From contig NZ_CP118108.1 of the NCBI RefSeq assembly GCF_028747985.1, positions 85,001-132,500 of the forward strand: a stretch of DNA of 47,500 bases, given 5' to 3'. Below, in pieces: positions 38,271 to 47,500 of this stretch. The notes under the pieces are model-generated. The model was not told where the DNA came from and searched no databases. It saw nothing but the letters and a program-made list of their open reading frames with translations. The translations under genes were made by a program, and so were the position numbers. Position 1 is the stretch's first letter. Every line of letters begins with the position of its first letter. This DNA is from Paenibacillus urinalis (GTDB taxonomy: Bacteria > Bacillota > Bacilli > Paenibacillales > Paenibacillaceae).

Positions 38271-38294
38271 ATAGGGAACTATAGATAGAAATAA

Positions 38295-38333
38295 CATGTA
38301 CCGCCTTGATCTGTGAGGCGGGATGTTTTTTTT
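38295..38333 (+). terminator. Second terminator hairpin upstream of pyrG
   Basis: cat-gta-ccgcct pairs with aggcgg-g-atg, followed by eight T (38326-38333). It lies about 115 nt before the pyrG start. Its relation to the first hairpin is unclear. Confidence 0.75.
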
Positions 38334-38404
38334 GACAAGCAAATTTTGCTTATTCCCTTTTTGGACGATGATAACCTGAAAAATGGGTTAGGATAACATC
38401 ATAA

Positions 38405-40060
<1,656 letters not shown>

Positions 40061-40078
40061 TAACGAATGGATATAAAC

Positions 40079-40107
40079 CAAAGATCCCGTTTTTCGGGAT
40101 CTTTTTT
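40079..40107 (+). terminator. Terminator after pyrG
   Basis: Stem aaagatcccg / cgggatcttt with a 4-5 nt T loop and a T run. Confidence 0.93.
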
Positions 40108-40156
40108 ATCATGGTATTGGATGCCGTTCCATTTATATGCAATATAGTTCAAGTAA

Positions 40157-40183
40157 GCAGGATTTAACTGAGCGAGGTAGAAT
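40157..40183 (+). promoter_or_regulatory. SigH promoter of spo0F
   Basis: GCAGGATTT (40157-40165), 11 bp and GTAGAAT (40177-40183) match the SigH consensus RnAGGAwWW-N11/12-RnnGAAT at every specified base. B. subtilis spo0F is likewise SigH-dependent. Confidence 0.8.
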
Positions 40184-40264
40184 CTTATATCTAACAACCT
40201 AAAATCGCTGGATTAGGTACAATCATGTGCGGCTTGCGTAGATTGATTTGCGGGAGGTAAGACT

Positions 40265-40645
40265 TTGAATAACAAAAAAGTACTTATAGTTGATGATCAG
40301 AATGGAATACGTATTTTGCTTATGGAAGTGTTTAGCAGTGAAGGGTATACAACATACCAGGCGGCTAACGGCAAAATTGCACTGGAAATTGTTCAGAAGC
40401 ATTCCCCTGACCTTGTCCTGCTGGATATGAAGATTCCAGGAATGGATGGTCTGGAAATACTGAAGCATATCAAAGAGATGAACCCTGAAATCAAGGTCAT
40501 TATGATGACCGCATATGGTGAGCTTGACATGATTAAAGAAGCTACCGAGCTAGGAGCGCTAATGCACTTCACCAAACCTTTTGACATTGATGAGATGCGG
40601 ATCGCGGTTAATATGCAGCTTGGCGGGGTAAAGAACGAAATATAG
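40265..40645 (+). CDS. spo0F: Sporulation initiation response regulator Spo0F
   Basis: Single-domain receiver that carries phosphate from sporulation kinases to Spo0B in the phosphorelay. 126 residues with no output domain. Conserved residues fall at the same numbers as in B. subtilis: the acidic pocket Asp10-Asp11, phospho-acceptor Asp54 ([13 protein letters not shown]), Thr82 and Lys104. Surface features used for kinase and Spo0B contact ([20 protein letters not shown]) are kept. TTG start with GGGAGGTAA a few nt upstream. The histidine kinase at 11980 is a plausible donor. Confidence 0.97.
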   Translation: MNNKKVLIVDDQNGIRILLMEVFSSEGYTTYQAANGKIALEIVQKHSPDLVLLDMKIPGMDGLEILKHIKEMNPEIKVIMMTAYGELDMIKEATELGALMHFTKPFDIDEMRIAVNMQLGGVKNEI

Positions 40646-40656
40646 GATGTATAGGG

Positions 40657-40684
40657 TCCTGTCTTAACGGGCAGGATTTTTTGT
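40657..40684 (+). terminator. Terminator after spo0F
   Basis: Short stem tcctgtc / ggcagga followed by six T. Confidence 0.75.
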
Positions 40685-40809
40685 AGCCTTTTTGTAAATG
40701 ACATCACTTTGCCAGTGCCCTGTCTTCTGCTAGAATTCGAAATGGCAGGACGTCAGCACAGCTTATTTTATTTTTCAAACCCTTGTTTAGTATTTAACAT
40801 CGGATGTGG

Positions 40810-40815
40810 TATAAT
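40810..40815 (+). promoter_or_regulatory. Extended -10 promoter for fba
   Basis: TATAAT at 40810-40815 preceded by TGG (extended -10). The -35 position is weak (ttagta at 40787), which an extended -10 can tolerate. About 65 bp before ATG. Confidence 0.6.
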
Positions 40816-40879
40816 AATGGCTGTATGTGATGTCGGCTAATAACCATAGACAAACAAAGACACTAGGAGGATTTAAACC

Positions 40880-41734
40880 ATGCCATTAGTATCAATGACA
40901 GACATGTTAAACAAAGCGCTTAAAGGTCAATATGCAGTTGGTCAATTCAACATCAACAACCTTGAGTGGACTCAAGCTATTCTTGCTGCAGCAGAAGAAG
41001 AGAAATCTCCAGTCATTCTTGGAGTATCCGAAGGCGCAGCTCGTCACATGGGCGGCTTCTACACTGTAGTAAAAATGGTTGAAGGCCTCATCCACGATAT
41101 GAAAATTACCGTGCCTGTAGCCATCCATCTTGATCATGGTTCCAGCTTTGATAAATGTAAAGAAGCAATTGATGCAGGCTTCACTTCCGTTATGATCGAC
41201 GGTTCCCACCATGCAATCGACGAGAATATCGAAATCACTAAAAAAGTGGTTGAGTATGCACATTCCAAAGGCGTTTCCGTTGAAGCTGAAGTTGGTATCG
41301 TAGGCGGACAAGAGGATGATGTTGTCGGTGAAGTAATGTACGCTAAGCTTGACGACTGTGTTCGTATCGTTAACGAAACAGGTATTGATACACTTGCTCC
41401 AGCTCTTGGTTCTGTTCATGGTCCTTACAAAGGCGAGCCTAACCTTGGTTTTGCAGAAATGGAAGAGATTCGTAACGCGACGACACTTCCACTTGTTCTT
41501 CATGGCGGTACAGGTATCCCGACTCATGACATCAAGAAAGCAATCTCTTTGGGTACTTCCAAGATCAACGTGAATACAGAGAACCAAATCTCGTTCACGA
41601 AGACTGTTCGTGAAGTGCTTGCAGCTAAACCAAATGAATACGATCCACGTAAATATATCGTTCCAGGTCGTGACGCGATCAAAGCAACAGTTATCGGCAA
41701 AATCCGTGAGTTTGGTTCCAGCAACCAAGCGTAA
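40880..41734 (+). CDS. fba: Class II fructose-bisphosphate aldolase
   Basis: Reversibly cleaves fructose 1,6-bisphosphate in glycolysis and gluconeogenesis. 284 residues of a zinc-dependent barrel. It has [14 protein letters not shown] with zinc/catalytic His-Asp, the [12 protein letters not shown] segment, the second zinc region [13 protein letters not shown], and the phosphate loops [10 protein letters not shown] and [14 protein letters not shown] lies upstream of the ATG. Codon use is strongly biased, as expected for an abundant protein. Between spo0F and murA, as fbaA is in B. subtilis, but no transaldolase gene follows. Confidence 0.97.
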   Translation: MPLVSMTDMLNKALKGQYAVGQFNINNLEWTQAILAAAEEEKSPVILGVSEGAARHMGGFYTVVKMVEGLIHDMKITVPVAIHLDHGSSFDKCKEAIDAGFTSVMIDGSHHAIDENIEITKKVVEYAHSKGVSVEAEVGIVGGQEDDVVGEVMYAKLDDCVRIVNETGIDTLAPALGSVHGPYKGEPNLGFAEMEEIRNATTLPLVLHGGTGIPTHDIKKAISLGTSKINVNTENQISFTKTVREVLAAKPNEYDPRKYIVPGRDAIKATVIGKIREFGSSNQA

Positions 41735-41763
41735 GTTCTTTGACATACAATTCAATTGAATAG

Positions 41764-41808
41764 ATGAAATGGGAATCACACCGCTTAGTCGGTGTTTTTC
41801 CATTTCAT
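41764..41808 (+). terminator. Terminator after fba
   Basis: acaccg / cggtgt with T tract, enclosed by atgaaatgg / ccatttcat. Confidence 0.82.
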
Positions 41809-41924
41809 AATCAGTATTTTCTTAAAAGTTTAATGTATTAAAATGATAATAATCCGCAGTGTCGCAATGCCATAAGAATTATTCAATTCGGCTAGAAGTG
41901 ATTTCTAGGAGGACCTCTTACCTT

Positions 41925-43178
41925 ATGGAAAAATTAATGATCAGTGGTGGAAGGCCACTCCAAGGCACGGTTACCATTAGCGGAGCTAAGAACAGTGCCA
42001 TAGCGCTCATTCCGGCGGCAATCCTTGCCGAGTCGGAAGTTATTCTTGATAATCTACCTTTACTCAGTGATGTTGCTGTTTATTCCGAAATTCTAGAGGA
42101 GCTTGGAGCTACGGTATCTTGGGATGGAAATTCGATGAAGATTGACCCTTCTCATATTATTTCACTGCCTATGCCTAACGGACCGGTGAAGAAGCTTCGC
42201 GCGTCTTATTATATGATGGGTGCTTTGCTAGGGCGCTTCAAAGAAGCGACCATAGGACTGCCAGGGGGCTGCAACTTTGAACCTCGACCTATTGATCAGC
42301 ATATCAAGGGTTTTGAAGCTCTGGGAGCAACGGTGACGAATGAGCATGGTGCGATCCATCTTCATGCCAAAGAGCTTAAGGGCGCCAAAATTTATCTCGA
42401 TGTTGTCAGTGTAGGAGCAACCATAAACATTATGCTGGCAGCGACAAGAGCCAAGGGCTCTACAATTATTGAAAATGCGGCCAAAGAGCCTGAGATTATA
42501 GATGTAGCAACACTTTTGAATTCCATGGGAGCATCGATTAAAGGTGCAGGAACCGAAACGATTCGTATCGAGGGCAAATCGGAGCTTCATGGCTGCCGGC
42601 ATTCCATTATTCCTGATCGTATTCAAGCAGGTACATATATGATTGCAGCTGCTGCAACTCGTGGCAATGTACTCATTGATAATGTCATCCCTAAGCATTT
42701 AGAGGCGTTGACAGCTAAGCTGATTGAAATGGGTGTTGGTATTGAGGAGCTTGATGAGAGCATTCGAGTGATCGGCAAACCAAGCTATGAACATGTCGAT
42801 GTCAAAGCATTGGTATATCCGGGCTTTGCCACCGACCTGCAGTCTCCAATGACCAGCTTGCTGACCCAGGCACAAGGAGTGAGTGTACTAAGCGATTTTG
42901 TGTATAGCAACCGCTTTAAGCATGTGCCTGAACTTATCCGAATGGGTGCTAAGATTCGGGTAGAAGGAAGATCGGCGATTATCGAGGGACATTCGCTGAA
43001 TGCGGCCAAGGTAAAGGCGGCCGACCTGCGAGCAGGCGCAGCTCTTGTCATCGCTGGATTAACGGTGGAAGAAGGGGTCACTGAGGTTGGCGGTGTAGAG
43101 TTTATTGATCGTGGATACGACAACTTAGTCACCAATCTGCGTGAGCTGGGTGCCGATGTTTGGCGTCAAACACTGTAG
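41925..43178 (+). CDS. murA: UDP-N-acetylglucosamine 1-carboxyvinyltransferase
   Basis: First committed step of peptidoglycan precursor synthesis: adds enolpyruvate from PEP to UDP-GlcNAc. 417 residues of the EPT fold. Key features are [17 protein letters not shown] with the catalytic Lys, [14 protein letters not shown] with Cys116 (target of fosfomycin), and [11 protein letters not shown]. The ATG follows TAGGAGGA by 11 nt; a longer frame from 41859 lacks a binding site. Its position between fba and rho marks it as the MurAB/MurZ paralogue of B. subtilis; a second murA is expected elsewhere in the genome. Confidence 0.97.
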   Translation: MEKLMISGGRPLQGTVTISGAKNSAIALIPAAILAESEVILDNLPLLSDVAVYSEILEELGATVSWDGNSMKIDPSHIISLPMPNGPVKKLRASYYMMGALLGRFKEATIGLPGGCNFEPRPIDQHIKGFEALGATVTNEHGAIHLHAKELKGAKIYLDVVSVGATINIMLAATRAKGSTIIENAAKEPEIIDVATLLNSMGASIKGAGTETIRIEGKSELHGCRHSIIPDRIQAGTYMIAAAATRGNVLIDNVIPKHLEALTAKLIEMGVGIEELDESIRVIGKPSYEHVDVKALVYPGFATDLQSPMTSLLTQAQGVSVLSDFVYSNRFKHVPELIRMGAKIRVEGRSAIIEGHSLNAAKVKAADLRAGAALVIAGLTVEEGVTEVGGVEFIDRGYDNLVTNLRELGADVWRQTL

Positions 43179-43196
43179 AGAAGTCATTGTTTTATA

Positions 43197-43268
43197 TTCG
43201 AAGAGATAAACATATTCAAGAATAGTTCTTTTTATCCGATCTATATTTTATATGAATATCTCTTCGAA
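43197..43268. repeat. 12-bp inverted repeat in the murA-rho gap
   Basis: ttcgaagagata (43197-43208) and tatctcttcgaa (43257-43268) are exact inverse copies 48 nt apart, with an inner atattc/gaatat pair. No T run follows, so it is not a standard terminator on this strand. The left arm and flank resemble sequence at 37320-37345. Confidence 0.6.
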
Positions 43269-43340
43269 AAATGGGTAAACCTATTCTAATACTGATTTCT
43301 TGCATAACAATGGCAATCATACCGCCAATAATCTGCATAT

Positions 43341-43370
43341 TTGCATTCAGACAGGTAAATTCCGTACAAT
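43341..43370 (+). promoter_or_regulatory. Candidate promoter for rho
   Basis: TTGCAT (43341-43346), 18-bp spacer and TACAAT (43365-43370), leaving a leader of about 105 nt that contains the small hairpin gactg-gaccgt-cagtc (43425-43440). Confidence 0.5.
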
Positions 43371-43481
43371 GGATGCTAAGCAGTGTTATTGAAGATAATC
43401 ATTACTTAGTTTGCACACATACGACTGGACCGTCAGTCTTCCCATTTTTACGGACTTATTAATTGAATAGGTGGTTATTGC

Positions 43482-44831
43482 ATGGATCTACAAATTTCCG
43501 ATCTGGAAGAAATGAAGCTGACTGACTTATACAAGTTAGCGAAGAAGTACCAGATCCCTTATTACGGCCAGCTGAAGAAGAAAGAACTGATCTTTGCTAT
43601 TCTTCGAGCACAGGCAGAACAAAGCGGCCTTATGTTCATGGAAGGCGTACTTGAAATCCTCCCAGAGGGTTATGGTTTTCTCCGCCCCATCAACTATTTG
43701 CCGAGCAAAGAAGATATTTATATATCTTCCTCACAAATTCGTAAGTTTGATTTAAGGACTGGGGATCTCGTATCCGGCAAGTGCCGTACTCCTAAAGAGA
43801 ATGAAAGATATTTCGGACTGCTTCAGGTTAATGCCGTTAATGGACAAAGCCCTGAGATGGCAGCTGAAAGACTCCATTTTCCAGCCTTAACTCCTCTATA
43901 CCCACAGAAAAAGCTAGTACTTGAAACATCCCCAACGCATTTATCAACCCGTATTATGGATGTGCTTGCTCCCGTAGGATTGGGACAGCGCGGACTCATT
44001 GTTGCACCTCCCAAGGCGGGCAAGACACTCCTTCTGAAAGAGATAGCAAATAGCATTTCAACCAACAATCCGGAGATTGAATTGTTTGTACTGCTGATTG
44101 ACGAACGTCCTGAGGAAGTGACGGATATGCAGCGTTCTGTTAAAGGGGAAGTTGTTGCCTCAACATTTGATGAGCTTCCGGAAAATCACATTAAAGTAGC
44201 TGAGCTTGTTCTTGAGCGTGCGCTTCGTCTAGTGGAGGCGAAGAAGGATGTTGTTATTTTGCTGGACAGCATTACGCGTCTTGCGCGTGCATATAACCTG
44301 GTAATTCCGCCATCTGGCCGGACACTCAGCGGTGGTATTGACCCGGCTGCATTTCATCGTCCGAAGCGTTTCTTCGGCTCGGCTCGGAATGTGGAAGAGG
44401 GAGGCAGCTTAACGATTCTAGCTACTGCACTTATTGACACGGGCTCACGTATGGATGACATCATATACGAGGAGTTCAAGGGAACAGGTAATATGGAATT
44501 GCATCTGGATCGCAAGCTTGCTGAACGCCGGATCTTCCCGGCAATCGATATTCGCCGTTCCGGTACACGTCGTGAGGAAGTACTGCTTACGAAGGATGAG
44601 CTGGATGCGATATGGGCTGTGCGTAAGAATATGAATGAAAGTCATGACTTTGTGGAAGGCTTCCTTAAGAAGCTGCGCAATACCAAGACGAATGCGGAGT
44701 TCCTGGCTTCGCTCGATATGGCAGGTAATACGGGTCAGACACAATCCGGCAGCTCTTCTGGTTCGGGCACAAGCTCTGCGCCTGCAAGACGAACGAATAG
44801 AACTTCGGCGGCATCCGCTACGACAACCTAA
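43482..44831 (+). CDS. rho: Transcription termination factor Rho
   Basis: Hexameric RNA helicase that ends transcription. 449 residues. An N-terminal helical region ([15 protein letters not shown] type), then the cold-shock-like primary RNA-binding domain ([15 protein letters not shown]), then the RecA-like motor with Walker A APPKAGKT (Lys181), Walker [17 protein letters not shown] and the Q-loop/R-loop region. A Ser/Gly/Thr-rich tail of about 30 residues ends the protein, which makes it slightly longer than the B. subtilis protein. ATG with AGGTGG-type site. No glpX gene lies between rho and rpmE, unlike in B. subtilis. Confidence 0.97.
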   Translation: MDLQISDLEEMKLTDLYKLAKKYQIPYYGQLKKKELIFAILRAQAEQSGLMFMEGVLEILPEGYGFLRPINYLPSKEDIYISSSQIRKFDLRTGDLVSGKCRTPKENERYFGLLQVNAVNGQSPEMAAERLHFPALTPLYPQKKLVLETSPTHLSTRIMDVLAPVGLGQRGLIVAPPKAGKTLLLKEIANSISTNNPEIELFVLLIDERPEEVTDMQRSVKGEVVASTFDELPENHIKVAELVLERALRLVEAKKDVVILLDSITRLARAYNLVIPPSGRTLSGGIDPAAFHRPKRFFGSARNVEEGGSLTILATALIDTGSRMDDIIYEEFKGTGNMELHLDRKLAERRIFPAIDIRRSGTRREEVLLTKDELDAIWAVRKNMNESHDFVEGFLKKLRNTKTNAEFLASLDMAGNTGQTQSGSSSGSGTSSAPARRTNRTSAASATTT

Positions 44832-44905
44832 TCACAGCACGTAGTGAATAGGTATCCAATGTGTAAAAAAGCAGACTTTTTGAATAAAACAAGCCTTCTC
44901 ATTTC

Positions 44906-44961
44906 TGCAAATACCATTTATTTGCATAGGCATTGCGTAGAGCAGAAGAGCGTGTTATAAT
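44906..44961 (+). promoter_or_regulatory. rpmE promoter with an upstream inverted repeat
   Basis: TTGCGT (44933-44938), 17-bp spacer and TATAAT (44956-44961) with extended -10 TG. Just upstream, tgcaaata-ccatt-tatttgca (44906-44926) is a perfect 8-bp inverted repeat ending 6 bp before the -35. It could be an operator or part of the rho 3' end. No other rho terminator is evident. Confidence 0.6.
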
Positions 44962-45025
44962 CAACTTTGTGTTCTTAATAACTCTGGGTCCATTAGCCGG
45001 CTCAGGGCAAGAAGAGGTGAAAGTC

Positions 45026-45223
45026 ATGAATGAAGCGATTCAACCAAAATATCACGTAACTACAGCGACTTGCGCATGTGGTAACACGTTCGAAACGGGT
45101 TCTATTAAAGAATCTCTGCGTGTAGAGGTATGCTCTGCATGTCACCCGTTCTTCACTGGTAAACAGAAATTCTTGGATGCTGGTGGCCGTGTTGATAGAT
45201 TTAAGAAAAAATACGGAATGTAA
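45026..45223 (+). CDS. rpmE: 50S ribosomal protein L31, zinc-binding form
   Basis: 65 residues with the zinc-binding cysteines of the C+ form: CAC near residue 16-18 and CSAC near 36-39 ([19 protein letters not shown]), and the C-terminal [12 protein letters not shown]. This form depends on zinc; the zinc-free paralogue replaces it in starvation in B. subtilis. AGAGGTGA lies 5 nt before the ATG. A longer frame from 44933 would be outside the conserved protein. Two tandem terminators follow. Confidence 0.97.
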   Translation: MNEAIQPKYHVTTATCACGNTFETGSIKESLRVEVCSACHPFFTGKQKFLDAGGRVDRFKKKYGM

Positions 45224-45228
45224 TTTAT

Positions 45229-45266
45229 ATGAAGCTGACGAGCTTGCGTCAGCTTCATTTGTTTTT
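45229..45266 (+). terminator. First terminator after rpmE
   Basis: Perfect 12-bp stem atgaagctgacg / cgtcagcttcat with 6-nt loop and a T-rich tail. Confidence 0.92.
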
Positions 45267-45267
45267 G

Positions 45268-45301
45268 ACCTTCTGCCGGAGTGGCAGAAGGTTTTATTTT
45301 T
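45268..45301 (+). terminator. Second terminator after rpmE
   Basis: Perfect 10-bp stem accttctgcc / ggcagaaggt with 5-nt loop and a T-rich tail, placed immediately after the first. Confidence 0.9.
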
Positions 45302-45339
45302 TTGCAGGACGGGTGGAGCTGGAAAGTGTTGCAGTCCGG

Positions 45340-45368
45340 TTGCATTTTAATACTGCATGCGATATACT
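45340..45368 (+). promoter_or_regulatory. Promoter of the SRP RNA gene
   Basis: TTGCAT (45340-45345), 17-bp spacer and TATACT (45363-45368). Confidence 0.75.
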
Positions 45369-45374
45369 TATTTT

Positions 45375-45648
45375 CACCGTGCTAGATGGGGAGGTAGCGG
45401 TGCCCTGTAACTCGCAATCCGCTATAGCGAGGTTGAATTCCTGTTAGAGGTTTTGTCGATGTGAGGCTGGTCCCTGCATGCAATGTTGACGGTTGGGTCC
45501 TCCGCAATGAGTACTTGTGAATCTGGTCAGGTCCGGAAGGAAGCAGCCATAAGCAAGATCACTCTTGTGCCGGAGGGTGGCCTAACCCGAGTTGTTATGC
45601 AGGGGTGCCGCTTGGATCGCAATTATCAATAACAGGTGCACGGTTCTT
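45375..45648 (+). ncRNA. scr: SRP RNA, long Bacillus type (scRNA)
   Basis: RNA scaffold of the signal recognition particle, which binds Ffh and directs membrane-protein synthesis. The 5' part holds the Alu domain (gtgctagatggggaggtagcgg is split here at 45389-45410, with tgccctgtaactcgcaatccgc after it). The conserved S-domain helix 8 has gtcaggtccggaaggaagcagc around 45528-45549. The 3' end is ggtgcacgg. At about 270 nt it is the long form with an Alu domain, as in B. subtilis. Located directly before dnaX as in that species. Ends are approximate. Confidence 0.96.
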
Positions 45649-45676
45649 ATCTAAATAAATAGATGGTATGACAGAT

Positions 45677-45707
45677 ATCTTTGCATTAGGAATGCAAAGA
45701 TTTTTTT
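45677..45707 (+). terminator. Terminator of the SRP RNA gene
   Basis: Perfect 10-bp stem atctttgcat / atgcaaagat with 5-nt loop and seven T. Confidence 0.93.
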
Positions 45708-45864
45708 GTATTTATGAGAGGTTTTTAGTGAATTTAAATGCAATAATTCATGGTTATATCTAAATAGAAATAGCTCAATTCAACTGGGTATTTCTTTTGA
45801 CCTCACAATATTGAATACAAGTAATAAATAATAATGAAAATACGGCTCATGTACTTTTAAAGTT

Positions 45865-45891
45865 TTGATTCAAGAGGGAATATAGTATAAT
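45865..45891 (+). promoter_or_regulatory. Candidate promoter for dnaX
   Basis: Perfect TATAAT (45886-45891) with TTGATT 15 bp upstream (45865-45870); the spacer is short. About 50 bp before the GTG. The AT-rich stretch 45708-45864 shows nothing else. Confidence 0.5.
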
Positions 45892-45940
45892 GAAGCCACA
45901 AACAAAGGTCATGAGACATGTGGAAAGAGGGTAAAGCACA

Positions 45941-47500
45941 GTGGAACATATTGCGTTGTACCGTGCTTGGCGGCCTCAGTCGTTTCAAGACATGGTTGGG
46001 CAACAGCATATCATTCAGACTTTGCAGAATGCCATACGTGAAGAGCGGATTTCGCATGCGTATCTGTTTAGTGGTCCGCGTGGAACAGGGAAGACAAGCG
46101 CTGCCAAGATACTTGCGAAGGCTGTCAACTGTGAACGGGGTCCTCAGGTAGAGCCTTGCAACGAGTGTGAAGCATGTCGGCGTATAACGTCGGGTTCGGT
46201 AATGGATGTCCAGGAGATTGATGCTGCATCCAATCGAGGGGTAGAGGAGATTCGTGATTTACGCGAAAAAGTGAAGTATGCTCCTACCGAGGTCCGTCAT
46301 AAAGTGTACATCATTGATGAAGTACACATGCTGACGACAGAAGCGTTTAACGCCTTGCTGAAGACACTGGAAGAACCGCCGCCGCACGTGATGTTTATAC
46401 TCGCAACAACAGAGCCGCATCGGCTTCCTGCTACGATTATTTCTCGCTGTCAGCGTTTTGATTTTCGCAGGGTATCCCTGGAAGAGCAGACAGGACGGCT
46501 TGCAGCGATTTGTAAAGAAGAAGGTATTACAGCAGAAGATGAGGCTCTTCAATATATTGCGCGTTTGTCTGATGGGGGGATGCGGGATGCGCTGAGCATT
46601 CTTGATCAAGTCTCTTCCTTTACAGGAGGACATGTCTCCTATCAGCAGACATTGGATATGACAGGTGGACTTCCATCAGAGAAGTTTGGCAAGCTGGCTG
46701 GATTCCTTCTGAAAGGAGACGTGGGCGAGGTCCTGCAGACGGTTGAAGAATTTATGCAGGAAGGCAAGAGCGCGGATAAGAGTATGGAGAACCTTCTATA
46801 TTATTTCCGTGATCTGCTTCTGATCAAGATGGTGCCGAATGCAGATCGGATGACGGATCGGGTCCTTGATCCTGCGTCATTTAAGCCGATTGCAGATGCC
46901 TTTTCCAAAGAGCAGTTGTTTTACGTAATTGATACGCTCAATCGATATCAAAGTGAAATGAAATATGCGGCTCAGCCCCAAACCTTGTTCGAAGTCGCAT
47001 TGCTCAAATTGTGCAGTCTTCCTCAGGGCGGTACTGCTGCAATAGCTTCCGAGGGGCAAGGATCCAGCGTCGACTCCTCTGAGATCGCCGCGATGAAACG
47101 TCAAATTGCTGAGCTTGAGAAGAAGCTGGAGAAGGCGATGAAGAGTGGCGGCGTAGGAGCTGCGAGTGGAGCTCAGGGCGCAGGTGGCGGTACTGCTCGC
47201 TCAAATCAGCGAACAGCTGCGCCAAGAATATCAGGGCCTGCCAAGCTGCCTCCTAACATGGAGCAATATGTTGCCCAGAGAGGCGGCAAGGAATTCACCG
47301 ATATTGCGAGCAAATGGGGGCAGATCCTTCAGCGCGTCAAGGAAGAGAAAGTAACGGTACATGCCTGGTTTGTTGATGGAGAACCTGTTTCTGCCTTAGA
47401 AGATGCTGTGCTTGTCGCCTTTAAGAACAGTATTCACCGAGAAACAACAGAGAAGCCGGCGAATAGGGAAGTAATTGAAGGTGTGCTAGAGCAGCAGCTG
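45941..47500 (+). CDS. dnaX: DNA polymerase III subunit gamma/tau (3' end outside window)
   Basis: Clamp-loader ATPase that links the replicative polymerase and helicase. 520 codons are present and the frame stays open to the window edge. The product starts EHIALYRAWRPQSF. It has Walker A GPRGTGKTSAAK (Lys51), the four-cysteine zinc module (CERGPQVEPCNECEAC), the DEVHM Walker B and the SRC sensor motif (ATIISRCQRFDF). Collar domain III follows and then a coiled-coil and Gly/Ala-rich linker toward domains IV-V. The GTG has AAAGAGGG nine nt upstream. The order scr-dnaX is that of B. subtilis, where yaaK and recR follow. Confidence 0.97.
   Translation, partial: MEHIALYRAWRPQSFQDMVGQQHIIQTLQNAIREERISHAYLFSGPRGTGKTSAAKILAKAVNCERGPQVEPCNECEACRRITSGSVMDVQEIDAASNRGVEEIRDLREKVKYAPTEVRHKVYIIDEVHMLTTEAFNALLKTLEEPPPHVMFILATTEPHRLPATIISRCQRFDFRRVSLEEQTGRLAAICKEEGITAEDEALQYIARLSDGGMRDALSILDQVSSFTGGHVSYQQTLDMTGGLPSEKFGKLAGFLLKGDVGEVLQTVEEFMQEGKSADKSMENLLYYFRDLLLIKMVPNADRMTDRVLDPASFKPIADAFSKEQLFYVIDTLNRYQSEMKYAAQPQTLFEVALLKLCSLPQGGTAAIASEGQGSSVDSSEIAAMKRQIAELEKKLEKAMKSGGVGAASGAQGAGGGTARSNQRTAAPRISGPAKLPPNMEQYVAQRGGKEFTDIASKWGQILQRVKEEKVTVHAWFVDGEPVSALEDAVLVAFKNSIHRETTEKPANREVIEGVLEQQL

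Noticed and set aside
38332..38337. TTGACA at the end of the second pyrG-leader terminator as a promoter
   Set aside because: No acceptable -10 lies 16-18 bp downstream.
43271..43462. A 63-codon hydrophobic open frame between murA and rho
   Set aside because: It has no ribosome binding site and overlaps a good candidate rho promoter (43341-43370) and the arm of an inverted repeat, so it is probably not a gene.
45229..45447. Open frame of 72 codons after rpmE
   Set aside because: It runs through two terminators and into the SRP RNA promoter and 5' end.
45941..47500. Programmed frameshift site in dnaX
   Set aside because: No A-rich slippery heptamer with a downstream stem is visible in the part of the gene present.

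Overview
The window looks like the origin-proximal region of an endospore-forming Bacillales chromosome, most likely Paenibacillus or a close relative. The evidence is a Firmicute-type 23S/5S pair, AGGAGG-type ribosome binding sites with many TTG and GTG starts, a long Bacillus-type SRP RNA, the phosphorelay regulator Spo0F, a small acid-soluble spore protein of the SspP type, and gene order shared with Bacillus subtilis. I recognise no insertion sequence, prophage or CRISPR array.

Layout. 1-1284: 3' part of a 23S rRNA and a 5S rRNA. 1.6-8.3 kb: guaB, dacA, pdxS-pdxT, serS and tRNA-Ser(UGA), in the order B. subtilis has to the right of oriC. 8.4-11.6 kb: an unknown gene plus sspP behind a forespore-type promoter, a lipoprotein gene, and tadA with a GNAT gene on the minus strand. 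A cluster of DnaA-box-like sequences (11.66-11.75 kb) lies between tadA and a membrane sporulation-type histidine kinase. 14.3-23.2 kb: rluF, motA-motB (minus), a small unknown gene, a pterin dehydratase, a cytochrome c, a GNAT gene, a c-di-AMP riboswitch with an NlpC/P60 hydrolase, an M1 peptidase with a membrane partner, and ywhD. 23.3-31.5 kb: penicillin-binding protein pbpG with a forespore-type promoter, then a six-gene Mrp antiporter operon whose first gene fuses MrpA to MrpB. 31.7-45.2 kb: speE-speB, a DUF1934 gene with argS, an S8 protease (minus), rpoE, pyrG, spo0F, fba, murA, rho and rpmE. 45.4-47.5 kb: SRP RNA and the start of dnaX, which runs off the window.

The block ywhD/pbpG to rpmE keeps the order known from the other side of the B. 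subtilis origin, but here it sits between tadA and scr-dnaX, which are neighbours in B. subtilis. The window therefore joins two conserved origin-flanking blocks.

Several genes relate to sporulation: the kinase could feed Spo0F, whose gene has a good SigH promoter, while sspP and pbpG carry SigF/SigG-type promoters. Other control elements read from sequence are a c-di-AMP riboswitch before the cell-wall hydrolase and a pyrG leader whose predicted transcript begins GGGC ahead of terminator hairpins, as expected for CTP-sensed reiterative attenuation. An unassigned structured RNA with its own terminator lies upstream of rpoE. The rest is mostly housekeeping: purine, pyrimidine, PLP and polyamine synthesis, translation, wall synthesis and glycolysis.
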